Program-made: the position numbers and the translations under genes
In this document: one piece after another, positions 1 through 9,173 of the stretch
How the letters are laid out: each line of letters begins with the position of its first letter
Numbering within the stretch: the stretch's first letter is position 1
The notes under the pieces: model-generated
Seen by the model: only the letters and a program-made list of their open reading frames with translations
The model's database searches: none
Told to the model about the DNA's origin: nothing
NCBI GenBank assembly: GCA_000565255.1
Contig: ASRH01000009.1
Coordinates: 1-34,084 of the forward strand
Origin: Candidatus Aramenus sulfurataquae
GTDB lineage: Archaea > Thermoproteota > Thermoprotei_A > Sulfolobales > Sulfolobaceae
Direction of reading: 5' to 3'
Length of the DNA: 34,084 bases

Positions 1-156
1 AGAAAAAGAACGATTATCTTAATCTCCTTTGTACATAGCGATATTTCATATGAACCACAAAATTCAGTAGAATATGGTATAATTAACTAATTTTATAATA
101 TATCTAATTTAATTTAAGATAAACTGGGTTAAGCTAATCTACGAAGGTTTTTCATA

Positions 157-199
157 AAATATATTAAAAACGTTTAAACATAATTTAATATATGGAGAT
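157..199 (+). promoter_or_regulatory. doxD promoter and ribosome binding site
   Basis: AT-rich TATA-like elements lie at about 157-166 and 171-178, followed by a GGAGAT Shine-Dalgarno motif at 194-199, four bases before the doxD ATG. The first box would give a transcript with a short leader that keeps the ribosome binding site. Seen directly; its function is inferred. Nothing else is recognisable in bases 1-156. Confidence 0.45.
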
Positions 200-202
200 A
201 AA

Positions 203-730
203 ATGGCTCAAAGTAAAGTTATAGATGATACCCAGAAGTTTTTACCTATCTTGAGGATAACGCTAGGTTGGATGTATTTTTCAGCATTTGTCAGGAGAAC
301 AATTAACGTTCCTGCAAAATTAAATCCTAATTCATCGGCCTATGTAGGAGGAAAAATAATCACTTTCTTGCCACATGCCTGGCCTCCAGTCAAAGGCGTT
401 TTAGTATATACATTAACGCATCCTACGCTCCTTTACGATTTCCTGATTTTATTCACTAGTCTTGAAGCAATTTTTGGTTTATTCCTAATACTGGGGTTTT
501 TAACTAGAATATCTGGGCTGGTAATAGCTGCATTAGCATGGGGAATAGGAGCTGCTGGTGGTTGGTTAGGTTCTACTTGTGTCGACGAATGGCAAATAGC
601 TGCTACCGAAGGCGCTGCAGCTTTCATGTTTGTGTTTACTGGGAGTAGATGGTTGTCAATTGACCAGTACTTATACAAGAAATATCCTGATGGAATAAAA
701 ATTTGGAAATATAAAATTCCTTTATGGTGA
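203..730 (+). CDS. doxD: DoxD, thiosulfate:quinone oxidoreductase large (membrane) subunit
   Basis: This 175-residue membrane protein of the DoxD/DoxX type is a subunit of the thiosulfate:quinone oxidoreductase that oxidises thiosulfate to tetrathionate and passes electrons to caldariella-type quinones. About four hydrophobic segments are visible (around residues 15-30, 75-100, 100-122 and 130-150). A conserved-looking [12 protein letters not shown] stretch lies near residues 118-129. Length fits the Sulfolobales family. The ATG has a good GGAGAT site just upstream. It is immediately followed by doxA, the other subunit, so the pair forms an operon. Identification rests on recognising the sequence type and the doxA partner. 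Codon use is AT-rich, unlike genes to the right of 4.3 kb. Confidence 0.9.
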   Translation: MAQSKVIDDTQKFLPILRITLGWMYFSAFVRRTINVPAKLNPNSSAYVGGKIITFLPHAWPPVKGVLVYTLTHPTLLYDFLILFTSLEAIFGLFLILGFLTRISGLVIAALAWGIGAAGGWLGSTCVDEWQIAATEGAAAFMFVFTGSRWLSIDQYLYKKYPDGIKIWKYKIPLW

Positions 731-735
731 TAGAT

Positions 736-1233
736 ATGAATAAAATAGATTTAGTCGCAATAATAATGATGTTATTGGCTACTGGAATTACATTTGGGCT
801 ATATCAAATTAATTTTCAAGGATTTACTCATTTAACTAATTATTCTAAGACTCCAGCTTACGTATTGACGGGAACTAGACTTTATTCAAATGGTACATTA
901 TTTCTACAAATAGCCAGAGTCGCAGGTCCTGATACTTATGGTGGTTTCGTAACTTTAGTGCAAATACTTTATCCTAATGGAACAGTATTATATGAATGGG
1001 GGCCATCTCAGTTATCTCATATACCAAGTCGTGATATAATAAATGAATTTCCACTTCATCCAGTTCATTCAGATATGTTCGCGCTAGTAGTACCTTTAGG
1101 GCAGAACGCTACAGTAATTTTACAGGCACATTTACACATACAGCCTGGTAAATATATAGTAAGAGTTTATGATGTAGATGGAGAATATGAAGCGTATGGA
1201 ATAAAATTCCAAACAGTTGTCCAAGTAAGTTAA
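736..1233 (+). CDS. doxA: DoxA, thiosulfate:quinone oxidoreductase small subunit
   Basis: The product is about 165 residues, with one N-terminal membrane anchor (about residues 5-22) and a soluble domain that should lie outside the membrane. It is the second subunit of the thiosulfate:quinone oxidoreductase. Together with DoxD it makes the complex that feeds thiosulfate electrons into the quinone pool. An earlier ATG exists at 724, overlapping the doxD stop. The ATG at 736 is preferred because GGTGAT at 726-731 makes a Shine-Dalgarno site at normal spacing, which gives translational coupling to doxD. Downstream is a T-rich stretch that probably ends the transcript. Confidence 0.88.
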   Translation: MNKIDLVAIIMMLLATGITFGLYQINFQGFTHLTNYSKTPAYVLTGTRLYSNGTLFLQIARVAGPDTYGGFVTLVQILYPNGTVLYEWGPSQLSHIPSRDIINEFPLHPVHSDMFALVVPLGQNATVILQAHLHIQPGKYIVRVYDVDGEYEAYGIKFQTVVQVS

Positions 1234-1266
1234 TCTTTTTTAAAAAAAGTCGTAATTTTGTTTTTA
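1234..1266 (+). terminator. T-rich terminator after doxDA
   Basis: Two T-runs follow the doxA stop (six Ts at 1236-1241, then TTTTGTTTTT near 1256-1265), as in crenarchaeal termination sites. No strong GC hairpin is present, as expected in archaea. Confidence 0.4.
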
Positions 1267-1327
1267 CATCCTTTATCAATACATATGGAGAAAGACCTAG
1301 TATGCCAATTATTGTTAAACATTAAAG

Positions 1328-1654
1328 GTCGTCTTTGTTCGCGATAGAGCGTCAGCGTACAACGCATTCAACTGGTTCGCTAAACACGATGTTGAGATTG
1401 GTAAGAGAAGCTTAGTGGTAGCGTTTAGAAGAGTGAAACACAAGCTGGCGGGTGTGGACTTTCACTTCCCTTGGAACTCGGTAAGGAACGCGAGGAGGTC
1501 GTTGAAAACGTTCTTCCCAGGACTCTATTTACTCGAAATAAGCATTAGTCAGAATAAAATTGAATTTTACGAAGCAAATGAAATTCTTGTCCACACTCGT
1601 TTCTTCAAAGAAAATTTTCCTCGGATATACTTGGCGGTATTCTTGACACATTAA
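1328..1654 (+). pseudogene. Transposase fragment (IS6-like DDE element, degenerate)
   Basis: The frame opens at about 1328 and ends with a stop at 1652-1654, with no proper start codon. Its first about 70 residues contain VFVRDRASAYNAFNWF followed by RVKHKLAGVDFHFPWNS and a basic RNARRSLK tract. These resemble the catalytic-core-to-C-terminal part of archaeal DDE transposases; the spacing suggests the IS6 group, but the family call is tentative. The segment between the aspartate block and the KHKLAG block looks scrambled (GKRSLVVAF), consistent with an internal deletion. After about 1545 the frame continues into sequence that does not look like transposase. It lies in the debris zone between doxDA and the MFS gene. 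Confidence 0.5.
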
Positions 1655-1707
1655 GATTTTAATAAACAAATAGTTTTTAGATAACACTATTATGGAAAAA
1701 TGAATAC

Positions 1708-2045
1708 TTATGGAATTTCAGGTTGCTCATCTTTTAACCACGGTGGAGATATTATATTCATCTTATTAGACCTAAAAACGAAGAATATACCTGCTGCCAT
1801 TATTCCTATAGTGAGCGCATAAGATAAAATAGGTATTCCAAAAGCTGGACCAGCTTCTATTACTCCTAATACAATAGTGGATATCATTCCGAATGCCGTA
1901 ATAGGAGATATTATTCGATGATAATATCAGAATAATAGGCATTTGATAATAAGCAATTTTACTAAAAATAAAGATAGAATACACAATATATGGATAACAA
2001 TTTATCAATTTTTATTCACCAATTCTTTCGGCAATCTTTTTCCAT
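1708..2045 (-). pseudogene. C-terminal remnant of an amino-acid permease (APC type)
   Basis: Read on the minus strand from about 1925 down to a TAA at 1708-1710, the sequence encodes a clean permease-like C-terminus. It has a two-helix hydrophobic stretch containing SPITAFGMISTIVLGVIEAG and FGIPILSYALTIGIMAAGIF, then a charged tail. Upstream (1925-2045) hydrophobic fragments continue in other frames (for example IFSKIAYYQMPI near 1935-1970), so frameshifts have broken the reading. No promoter or full N-terminus is present. This is a dead gene tail. Permease family membership is inferred from hydrophobic pattern and a tail typical of APC transporters. Confidence 0.5.
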
Positions 2046-2110
2046 AATCACGCCAAAGCTAAATTGAAAGATATCTTTAAAGCTAAACTAATTGATGATT
2101 AAAAGAAAAA

Positions 2111-2143
2111 CATTAAATACTTAACATTTCCTTATTTTTATTT
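2111..2143 (+). promoter_or_regulatory. TATA promoter of the MFS-marR operon
   Basis: CATTAAATAC at 2111-2120 is centred about 28 bp before the ATG at 2144, which predicts a leaderless transcript. It is a plausible binding region for the MarR regulator encoded downstream, although no clear palindrome was found. Confidence 0.5.
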
Positions 2144-3823
2144 ATGCAGTACAAATGGGTTGCGTTAAGCAACACAACATTAGGAATTTTGATGGCTTCG
2201 ATAAACGGAACCATTACCATAATCTCGCTTCCAGCTATCTTTAGGGGGATTGAAATTAATCCCTTTACGTCTTTCCAATACTTGTTGTGGATATTAATGG
2301 GATACAACATAGTTACTGCAACTCTCCTAGTCTCTTTTGGAAGATTGTCGGACATGTATGGGAGAGTTAGATTGTACAACTTGGGTTTCCTTATATTCAC
2401 TATAGGTTCTATTCTCTTATCTATAACGCCAAATACCGGAACATTAGGCGCTTTAGAGCTAATATTCTTTAGGATAGTACAAGGCATAGGAGGAGCGTTT
2501 TTAATGGCTAACAGCGCGGCAATACTAACAGATGCTTTTCCGTACACAGAAAGGGGAAAAGCGTTAGGAATAAACCAGATAGCGGGGCTAGCAGGATCTT
2601 TAATAGGCCTAATTTTAGGAGGAATTCTTTCAGTGATAAACTGGAGATACGTGTTCCTAGTAAGCGTTCCAGTGGGAATTTTCGGTACAATATGGAGTTA
2701 CGCTAAGTTGAAAGAGTTAAGTAAACCAAGTAGAAATGAAGGATTAGATCCCATAGGTAACGTCACGTTTGGGCTAGGATTAATACTTATACTAGTGGGC
2801 GTAACTTACGGTTTGATGCCATATGGAACTTCTCAAACAGGATGGGGAAATCCTTGGGTCATAGCCTCTATGATAGCTGGAGCTGGACTTCTAGGGTCTT
2901 TCCTTTACGTCGAAAAGAAAGTCAAGTATCCAATGTTCAGACTAGAGCTATTTAAGATAAGAATGTTTGCTGCAGGGAACATAGCTAGTATGCTAAGGTC
3001 TTTTGCGTATGGAGGACTAATGATAATGCTAGTCATATTCCTTCAAGGTATATGGCTACCATTGCATGGGTATAGCTATTCTGAAACTCCCTTCTGGGCA
3101 GGAATATACACAATGCCTCTTATGCTTGGATTCGTAACAATGGGACCAATAAGCGGATGGCTATCAGATAGGCATGGAGCTAGATTGTTGGCAACTTTAG
3201 GAATGGTTATTGTAGGAGTAGGATTTTTAGCGTTGACTACGCTTCCCTACAACTTTAGTTATCCAGAATTTGCAATAATAATATTTATTATGGGTTTAGG
3301 TAATGGGATGTTCGCTTCGCCAAATACAGCGTCAATAATGAATAGCGTTCCAGCAAAATACAGGGGTGTAGCTTCCGGTATGAGAGCTACATTGCAGAAT
3401 AGCGGACAAACTGCAAGCATTGCCCTCTTTTTCACTATTGTTATACTTTCTTTAGCTGCGTCGTTACCACATAGTTTAGCTCAAGCAGTTACGCAAGCAG
3501 GAGCACCTCAATTAGCGCCAGTAGTTCAGAAAATACCGGTTACTGGAGCGCTTTTTGCGGCGTTCTTAGGTTACGATCCAGTAAAAACAATATTGTCGTC
3601 ATTACCTCAAAACATAGTTGCCTCTATACCTTCATCGGCAATAACCACAATGGAGCAAAGGACGTGGTTCCCTACTGCTATAGCCCCAGCTTTCATGAGC
3701 GCGTTGAGAGATGCGTTTTATGTAGGTGCGGCGATGTCTTTCATTGCTGCAATCATATCTGCACTTAGAGGAAGAATTCAAATAGCAGAAAAAGAAGAGG
3801 TGAATAAAAATGCAGAAAAATGA
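2144..3823 (+). CDS. MFS multidrug exporter, 14-TM DHA2 (EmrB/QacA) type
   Basis: This 559-residue proton-coupled major-facilitator efflux pump sits in the cytoplasmic membrane. About fourteen hydrophobic segments, the motif-A-like loop [11 protein letters not shown] after the second helix (about residues 66-76), a second [10 protein letters not shown] loop near residue 337 and the family length all point to the 14-helix DHA2 group. An extended non-helical stretch near residues 440-510 precedes the last helix. The start is supported by a TATA box about 28 bp upstream. The marR gene starts 14 bases before this stop, a classic efflux pump plus regulator pair. The substrate cannot be told from sequence. 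Composition is AT-rich like the doxDA region. Confidence 0.88.
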   Translation: MQYKWVALSNTTLGILMASINGTITIISLPAIFRGIEINPFTSFQYLLWILMGYNIVTATLLVSFGRLSDMYGRVRLYNLGFLIFTIGSILLSITPNTGTLGALELIFFRIVQGIGGAFLMANSAAILTDAFPYTERGKALGINQIAGLAGSLIGLILGGILSVINWRYVFLVSVPVGIFGTIWSYAKLKELSKPSRNEGLDPIGNVTFGLGLILILVGVTYGLMPYGTSQTGWGNPWVIASMIAGAGLLGSFLYVEKKVKYPMFRLELFKIRMFAAGNIASMLRSFAYGGLMIMLVIFLQGIWLPLHGYSYSETPFWAGIYTMPLMLGFVTMGPISGWLSDRHGARLLATLGMVIVGVGFLALTTLPYNFSYPEFAIIIFIMGLGNGMFASPNTASIMNSVPAKYRGVASGMRATLQNSGQTASIALFFTIVILSLAASLPHSLAQAVTQAGAPQLAPVVQKIPVTGALFAAFLGYDPVKTILSSLPQNIVASIPSSAITTMEQRTWFPTAIAPAFMSALRDAFYVGAAMSFIAAIISALRGRIQIAEKEEVNKNAEK

Positions 3824-4241
3824 GGATATACAGATTTTCAGTAGTATAGCTAAGATATATAGAGCTATGCAAAGAGAATTAAATAGAAGGTTTCAGAAAC
3901 TTAATATCAGTTATCTAGATTTTCTAATTTTGAAGGCTACTAGTGAAGGACCTACGACTATGGTTGGATTGTCTAGACGATTTTACGTTACTCAACCAGC
4001 TATTACGTCTGCTATTGATAGGCTAGAGAAATACCATCTAGTTGAAAGAAAGAGAAGCGCAGAAGATAGAAGAGTAATTGTTATAACAATTACAGAAGAA
4101 GGTAAGAGAACTTTCGAGGAAGCTGTTAAAATTTACACGGAACTAGCCTCTGAGATTTTGAAAGACCTAGGAGAAATGGACGACGTACTGATGAAGTTAA
4201 ATAAAATTTTAGAAAAAATTAATGAAATTGAAAATAAATAG
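3810..4241 (+). CDS. MarR-family transcriptional regulator
   Basis: This 143-residue winged-helix DNA-binding protein is typically a dimeric, ligand-responsive repressor of an adjacent efflux pump. The wHTH core spans about residues 32-100: a helix-turn-helix around [20 protein letters not shown] followed by the wing [17 protein letters not shown], both hallmarks of MarR proteins. N- and C-terminal helices (about 1-30 and 105-143) form the dimerisation region. GAGGTG at about 3796-3801, inside the end of the MFS gene, gives a good ribosome binding site, and the genes overlap by 14 bases, so they are translationally coupled. It probably autoregulates the operon in response to a pump substrate; the ligand is unknown. 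Confidence 0.9.
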   Translation: MQKNEDIQIFSSIAKIYRAMQRELNRRFQKLNISYLDFLILKATSEGPTTMVGLSRRFYVTQPAITSAIDRLEKYHLVERKRSAEDRRVIVITITEEGKRTFEEAVKIYTELASEILKDLGEMDDVLMKLNKILEKINEIENK

Positions 4242-4341
4242 TTTTTATCCCTGCGTATCCGGAGCTTGAAGAACTAGTATTTGATATTAATAGAAAATAT
4301 CGAGAATAACAACGATTTTAACCTACAAGGAAAATATAGTT

Positions 4342-6588
4342 ATGGAAATCATGGGGAACTTGAAGTCGTATAAGGTGGTCATCTCTGGCCTGGTGCAGGG
4401 CGTAGGGTTCAGACCATTCGTGTATAGGGTAGCAAAAGCCTCCAAGGTGAATGGATACGTAAAGAACCTAGGCGGTAGCGAAGTAGAAGTGAGGATAGAG
4501 GGAGACAGCCATCAAATAGGTGAGTTCTTGCACCTCCTCTTCACTAAGTTACCACCACCAGCCAGAATAGAGAGCGTAAGAATGGAAGAGGAAGAGTTTT
4601 CAGGCTTAGAGGGCTTCTCCATAGCCCCCAGCGGTAACTTGATGAGGGAGCCGAGCCAAATACCGCCAGATCTAGCTGTGTGCGACGAGTGCATGAGAGA
4701 AGTTTTAGACCCCAAGGACAGGAGGTATCATTACCCCTTCAACAGTTGTGCCTACTGCGGACCTAGGTTCTCCATGCTCTACAAAGTCCCTTACGACAGG
4801 GAGAACACTGCAATGAGGGACTTCCCCCTCTGCGACCTGTGCTCCAAGGAGTACTACGACAGCGAGAACGAGAGGAGGTTCGACGCCCAGGGGATAAGTT
4901 GCCCATCTTGCGGGCCAAAGCTCTTCCTTGAGACAATAGACGGGGAGGGAGTTGACGGGGACCCCATTGAAGTTACTGCAAAGTTGCTCTCCGAGGGCTA
5001 TGTGGTGGCGGTGAAGGGGATTGGCGGTTTCCACATAGCAGTGGACCCCTTCAACGACGACGTGGTGTTAAAGCTGAGGGAGAGGAAGAACAGGCCACAA
5101 CAGCCCTTCGCAGTTATGGCCCTCAGCCTCAACGAGGTCAAGAGACATGCGTACGTAAGTAAGGTGGAGGAGGACTTGCTTACCTCCCCCGAGAGGCCCA
5201 TAGTCCTGTTAAAGAAGAGGGAAGACTACTCCCTCTCCCGATTCCTGTCGCCGGGACTTGACAGGGAGGGGTTCTTCCTTTACTACACTCCGCTCCACTA
5301 CCTCCTCTTGGAGAGGTTAGGGAAGCACGTCCTAGTCATGACGAGCGGGAACAAGCACGGTTTCCCCATGTGCACTGACGAGAGGTGCGTTAAGGAGAGA
5401 CTAAAGGGCGTCGTCGACTTCGTGCTGTACCACAACAGGAAGATAGTGAACAGGGTAGACGACAGCGTAGTCAGGGTGTCCAACAACAGGGTTTTGATGA
5501 TTAGGCGGAGCAGAGGATATGCTCCCCTCTGGATAAAGGTGAAGGGGAGGAGGTTTGTCCACTCCATGGCAGTCGGAGCTGAACTACAGAACGCGGGGGC
5601 AGTGGGCTTCGACGATAAAGTAGTGCTGACGCAGTACATTGGTGATACAGACGATCTTGAGTCCCTAGAGGATTTGGAGAAATACCTAGAGTTCTTCTCT
5701 AAATTATACTCATTAAGACCTAAAATTGTAGTATCAGATAAAAATCCTGGTTATCAGAGCTCGTACCTAGCCCAGAAATTGGCGGAGAGGTATAACGCTG
5801 AACTGGTGAGGATACAACACCACTATGCTCACGTTTTGAGCGTAGCGGCAGACCACGGTCTGGAGGAAGGGGTCGGGATAGCAATAGACGGAATAGGCTA
5901 CGGGGACGACGGAAACGCGTGGGGAGGAGAGGTTATAAAGTTCTCTGGCGAAAAGTACGAAAGAATTTACCACCTCCGTTACGTACCCTACGTGGGAGGG
6001 GACGTGAACGCCTTAAGGCCAAAGAGGATGCTCGCGCTCTTCCTTTCCCAGTTTATGGGGTTTGACGAGATAAGTGGGTTGACCGGGCTAAAGGACGTGG
6101 AGCTGGCCTTCCTGGAAAAGGCAGTGAAGAGAAGGGGGCTGATGACCTCAAGCCTCGGTAGGTTCTTGGACGCCGTCTCAGCCTTCTTAGGGATCTGCAA
6201 CCTTAGGACTTACGAGGGGGAGCCGGCAATGAAGTTAGAGGCCTCTGCCATGGGTGGGAAGTTACTGGACATGGAGATACCGTTGGTCGGGGAGGAAATA
6301 GACACGGTTAGGGCGTTCCAGTGGATGATTGAAAACTGGGGGAAGTACAGGGTGAACGACTTGGCCTACACAGTGCAATACAAGGTAGGAGAGGCGTTGG
6401 TAAAGGCTGCGCTAAAGCTCTCCCCAGAATCCATCTTGGTGTCTGGAGGGGCAGCCGTTAACGAGTACGTGCTGAAGGGGATAGCTGAGAACTCTGAGGG
6501 GGTCCCAGTGCTAACTCCTAGGAGAGTCCCGGCAGGCGATGGGGGAATTGCCTTGGGGCAGATATATTACACTACGTTTATGAGCTGA
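4342..6588 (+). CDS. hypF: HypF, carbamoyltransferase for [NiFe]-hydrogenase maturation
   Basis: HypF uses carbamoyl phosphate and ATP to load the carbamoyl group onto HypE, the source of the CN ligands of the hydrogenase NiFe centre. All four domains are visible in 748 residues. The acylphosphatase domain has [11 protein letters not shown] at 16-26. Two zinc-finger-like units have Cys114/117-136/139 and Cys164/167-187/190. The YrdC-like domain spans about 205-390 and includes KGIGGFHIA and MTSGN. The Kae1-like carbamoyltransferase domain follows, with QHHYAHV and [15 protein letters not shown]. The length is normal. TTTTAA at about 4315 favours the ATG at 4342 as a leaderless start; an in-frame ATG at 4351 is the alternative. 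No hydrogenase or other hyp gene lies in the window. A short AT-richer patch near 5690-5770 interrupts otherwise GC-rich codon use. Confidence 0.95.
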   Translation: MEIMGNLKSYKVVISGLVQGVGFRPFVYRVAKASKVNGYVKNLGGSEVEVRIEGDSHQIGEFLHLLFTKLPPPARIESVRMEEEEFSGLEGFSIAPSGNLMREPSQIPPDLAVCDECMREVLDPKDRRYHYPFNSCAYCGPRFSMLYKVPYDRENTAMRDFPLCDLCSKEYYDSENERRFDAQGISCPSCGPKLFLETIDGEGVDGDPIEVTAKLLSEGYVVAVKGIGGFHIAVDPFNDDVVLKLRERKNRPQQPFAVMALSLNEVKRHAYVSKVEEDLLTSPERPIVLLKKREDYSLSRFLSPGLDREGFFLYYTPLHYLLLERLGKHVLVMTSGNKHGFPMCTDERCVKERLKGVVDFVLYHNRKIVNRVDDSVVRVSNNRVLMIRRSRGYAPLWIKVKGRRFVHSMAVGAELQNAGAVGFDDKVVLTQYIGDTDDLESLEDLEKYLEFFSKLYSLRPKIVVSDKNPGYQSSYLAQKLAERYNAELVRIQHHYAHVLSVAADHGLEEGVGIAIDGIGYGDDGNAWGGEVIKFSGEKYERIYHLRYVPYVGGDVNALRPKRMLALFLSQFMGFDEISGLTGLKDVELAFLEKAVKRRGLMTSSLGRFLDAVSAFLGICNLRTYEGEPAMKLEASAMGGKLLDMEIPLVGEEIDTVRAFQWMIENWGKYRVNDLAYTVQYKVGEALVKAALKLSPESILVSGGAAVNEYVLKGIAENSEGVPVLTPRRVPAGDGGIALGQIYYTTFMS

Positions 6589-6704
6589 AAAAGCAAGAAC
6601 AAGAAATTACCTTGACGTGCGCCCGTCCACCTCCTTATTTTGCGTGGGGTCATAGCAACTAAGAGCTTCGTCCCGGAAAAGGGCTGGAAGTCAGCTTGAC
6701 GTGC

Positions 6705-8255
6705 CTACAAGCCGAGCCCCCTAACTACCGTCAAAAGGGCTAGACCCAACGACAGGCCGTACACTACCCCTAGGAACTGGTCCCTTTTCCCCACTAAGTA
6801 ACACGCCGTTAGCACTACCAATGACAGTAGGACATATACTAACACGGCCGCCCAGTCCCCTGAGACAGAGTAAAGGAAAACCTTCGCTGGGTAGTACCCC
6901 TCCATAGGAGTAACGGAGACTGGCAAGTAGGACAGTAGCTTGAAGTTCTTTACCCTTAACGACTGCAACAACAGCGAAATGGATGAAGCTAAGGAAGCTA
7001 TGGCAAAAAAGACGTGATGAATTGAGGCGAAGGACACGACTATTAGCGCTAAAACCGGTATGAGGTTCCACCTGTTCCTCAAATAGTACCCGGCTAAAGG
7101 CGCTAACGGGTTCAGAGACGAGAGGAGAACTAGGAAGGTCCACTTAAGGAACTCCAACTCCCTCTTAAGCCAAGGTAAGGCAACGTAAGTGAACGCGCCT
7201 ATGGAAACAACGAGGGACACGTAGGGCATCCAATAGTAGTAGAGGAAGAGCGTTAAGAAGGAACTCGCTACTGCAATCGGGATGGCTATGAGGGGGACTA
7301 CAACCCGTTTAACCTTCCTCCAGTGTGCGTAGAGCCACAAATAGGAGAGAAACACCGCTGAAGACGTCAACGACCCCAAGGAGGCAGTGACCGCGTACCC
7401 AAAGTCCCCCACAAGGAAGAAGTAAGCGGAGACAGCGGAGAGGACAACGGACGCTATTACTAATGCCTTCTTCTCTAGCCTAGCAAGGACGAAGATTAAG
7501 GGGAGGGAATAGGGGGATGAAATGCCAAGCCCCAAGCTCGTCATCACGTAGCCTGGCAAATTGTCGAAAAAGTATGGGAGGATTACCAGTGGCAGAAAGT
7601 AGGGAGCATAGGCAAACCCGGAAAAGTAGAGCGTAGCCAACGCTACGAAAGTTGCAGGGGGATAAAACAACGAGATGCCAATGGAAGTGAGGACAAAGGG
7701 TAGGCCAAAACTCGAATAGAACTGGGCCAAGAACACAGACGCCACGGCGAGGGCCAATTTCCATCCCTCTGTCCTCCCGGTCCTCCCCTCAACTAAAGCG
7801 CCAATAATCCCTCCCAAGAGGAGAAAGTAGGATGTGTCCATGAAGGAGCTGTCGAAGACTGAAGAGATCAAGAACGCTATACCAGAGAGCACAACGCCTC
7901 TGTAGTCCAAAGCCTTAGACAGGAAGACGGCAGAGGACACCAAGACGAGGAAAACGTCAATAACGGTAGAGTTAACTGCGAGGGAAATGCCAGAAACTGC
8001 GAGGGAAGTAGTCACTACCTTTTTGTCCCACTTTGACGCAAGAAAAACTGGAAGGGATAAAGCGACTATGGTAAAGCCCTCGAGGTGGAGGATCGCGCCT
8101 AGGGCAGAGATCACGGGGAGGTACCTCCACTCCCCCAGATAGTAGAGCCCTGCCAGTACCACAAGGTACGCTGGGAGGAAGTAGTGAAAAGGCAGAAAGA
8201 GGAGGGCTAAGGCCACTGCTGACAGAATTTCTGGGACGTACTTCACATTCCTCAC
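6705..8255 (-). CDS. Polytopic membrane protein of unknown function
   Basis: This 516-residue protein is hydrophobic along almost its whole length, with roughly 14-16 membrane segments separated by very short loops. No transporter, oxidase or glycosyltransferase motif was recognised, and charged residues are few (for example RLEKKAL near 260 and WRKVKR near 312). The start is a GTG at 8255, with TTTATTTTAA at about 8270-8280 as a TATA-like element, so it is probably leaderless. It is convergent with hypF, ending 117 bases from the hypF stop. Those 117 bases hold two copies of CTTGACGTGC (6612-6621 and 6696-6705) but no gene. It may be specific to Sulfolobales; no function is proposed. Confidence 0.7.
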   Translation of the reverse strand: MRNVKYVPEILSAVALALLFLPFHYFLPAYLVVLAGLYYLGEWRYLPVISALGAILHLEGFTIVALSLPVFLASKWDKKVVTTSLAVSGISLAVNSTVIDVFLVLVSSAVFLSKALDYRGVVLSGIAFLISSVFDSSFMDTSYFLLLGGIIGALVEGRTGRTEGWKLALAVASVFLAQFYSSFGLPFVLTSIGISLFYPPATFVALATLYFSGFAYAPYFLPLVILPYFFDNLPGYVMTSLGLGISSPYSLPLIFVLARLEKKALVIASVVLSAVSAYFFLVGDFGYAVTASLGSLTSSAVFLSYLWLYAHWRKVKRVVVPLIAIPIAVASSFLTLFLYYYWMPYVSLVVSIGAFTYVALPWLKRELEFLKWTFLVLLSSLNPLAPLAGYYLRNRWNLIPVLALIVVSFASIHHVFFAIASLASSISLLLQSLRVKNFKLLSYLPVSVTPMEGYYPAKVFLYSVSGDWAAVLVYVLLSLVVLTACYLVGKRDQFLGVVYGLSLGLALLTVVRGLGL

Positions 8256-8292
8256 AAATGAATAGAGCTGAATTAAAATAAAGCTATCTTAA

Positions 8293-8562
8293 CAAAGGGA
8301 CGGAAAGCAGAGCGGGAAGGAGGTACTCTTTTTCCCCTCACTCAACTTTTACGACAAGGCGAACGCCTTCTTCAAGCAAACCTTCCGCCAGGAGAAGGGT
8401 GGTAGCAGGGCGTTTATGCTGGGCGCGCTCGCATCGTTGGTAGCAGGGGTTTTGATCACCTTCTTCATAGCCTTCTCCTTGAGCTCCCTTCCTGCCTCCT
8501 TCTTCATAGGGGCAGGAGTCCAGGGAGACTTCAACCTCCTTAATCCCGTCTATGACGTATAG
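8293..8562 (+). pseudogene. Possible C-terminal fragment of a membrane protein gene
   Basis: An open frame from after a stop at 8290 to the TAG at 8560-8562 encodes a soluble, basic stretch (DKANAFFKQTFRQEKGG) followed by one strong membrane segment (LGALASLVAGVLITFFIAF) and a polar tail. There is no good start codon: the only in-frame ATG (8416) lies just before the helix. GC-rich third positions make the plus frame look protein-like. It is best read as a broken gene end or a very short single-TM protein. Family not recognised. Bases 8563-8686 show nothing further. Confidence 0.3.
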
Positions 8563-8686
8563 TGAGCTTCAAGAGCTTACCTCTAGACCTCTTCCTGGTG
8601 ATAGTAGTCTATTGACAAGGTTACTTTGACCATCACATCATGTATGCACAAGGACTTTTAAGAGGCAGTGTGGGAGTACGGGCTCT

Positions 8687-9160
8687 TTACTTTGCCTTCT
8701 TTATCTTCCACCCGTATTCCTTAAGCAAAACATCTTCTCCGTAACCGACCCATTTGTAGTACTTAACTACCCTCCCACCGGCTTCCCTCTCTATCCACCT
8801 CTGAAGCGCGAACTCCTGGACGTTAGAGAGAGGCCACGCCATAACGAACGCCATCGTGGAGCTAATCCACGGAAGTGGCGGAAGGAACGCTGAGAGAACC
8901 ATAGGTCCCACTATGACAAGGAGGACAACCGTCAGAGCCCTGTTTGCCTCTGCCTTGTTTTTCCTGAACTTTGGCTCGTAGCTCAGCACTCCCTTACTCT
9001 CGAGTTCCTTGAGGTTTTTAATCATCTTCCACTCTCGAAAGAGGAGCATAAAGAAGGACAAAGGAACTATTAACAAAAACCCAAGCACATAAGTGTATAA
9101 GGAGACCAAGAAGCCCAAGGACACGAATACTGCCGAGAGGATAACCTCTTTGGGACTCAC
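8687..9160 (-). CDS. Small membrane protein downstream of dppF
   Basis: This protein of about 157 residues has two hydrophobic blocks: about 40 residues near the N-terminus (two helices, VILSAVFVSLGF to LLIVPLSFFML) and another near the middle (ALTVVLLVIVGPMVL, then a Pro-rich PPLPW turn and a further helix). A basic cytoplasmic loop separates them and the tail is Lys-rich. The preferred start is the GTG at 9160, 13 bases after the dppF stop, with GAGG just after that stop as ribosome binding site. A GTG at 9214 or ATG at 9205 would extend it inside dppF. Being the last gene of the dpp operon, it may accompany the transporter, but the family is not recognised. Confidence 0.6.
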   Translation of the reverse strand: MSPKEVILSAVFVSLGFLVSLYTYVLGFLLIVPLSFFMLLFREWKMIKNLKELESKGVLSYEPKFRKNKAEANRALTVVLLVIVGPMVLSAFLPPLPWISSTMAFVMAWPLSNVQEFALQRWIEREAGGRVVKYYKWVGYGEDVLLKEYGWKIKKAK

Positions 9161-9173
9161 CAGCGATCTTTCC

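Noticed and set aside
8349-8534. 61-codon minus-strand frame
   Set aside because: Antisense to a more protein-like plus-strand frame with a membrane helix; neither is strong, but the minus frame has low-complexity Lys/Pro content.
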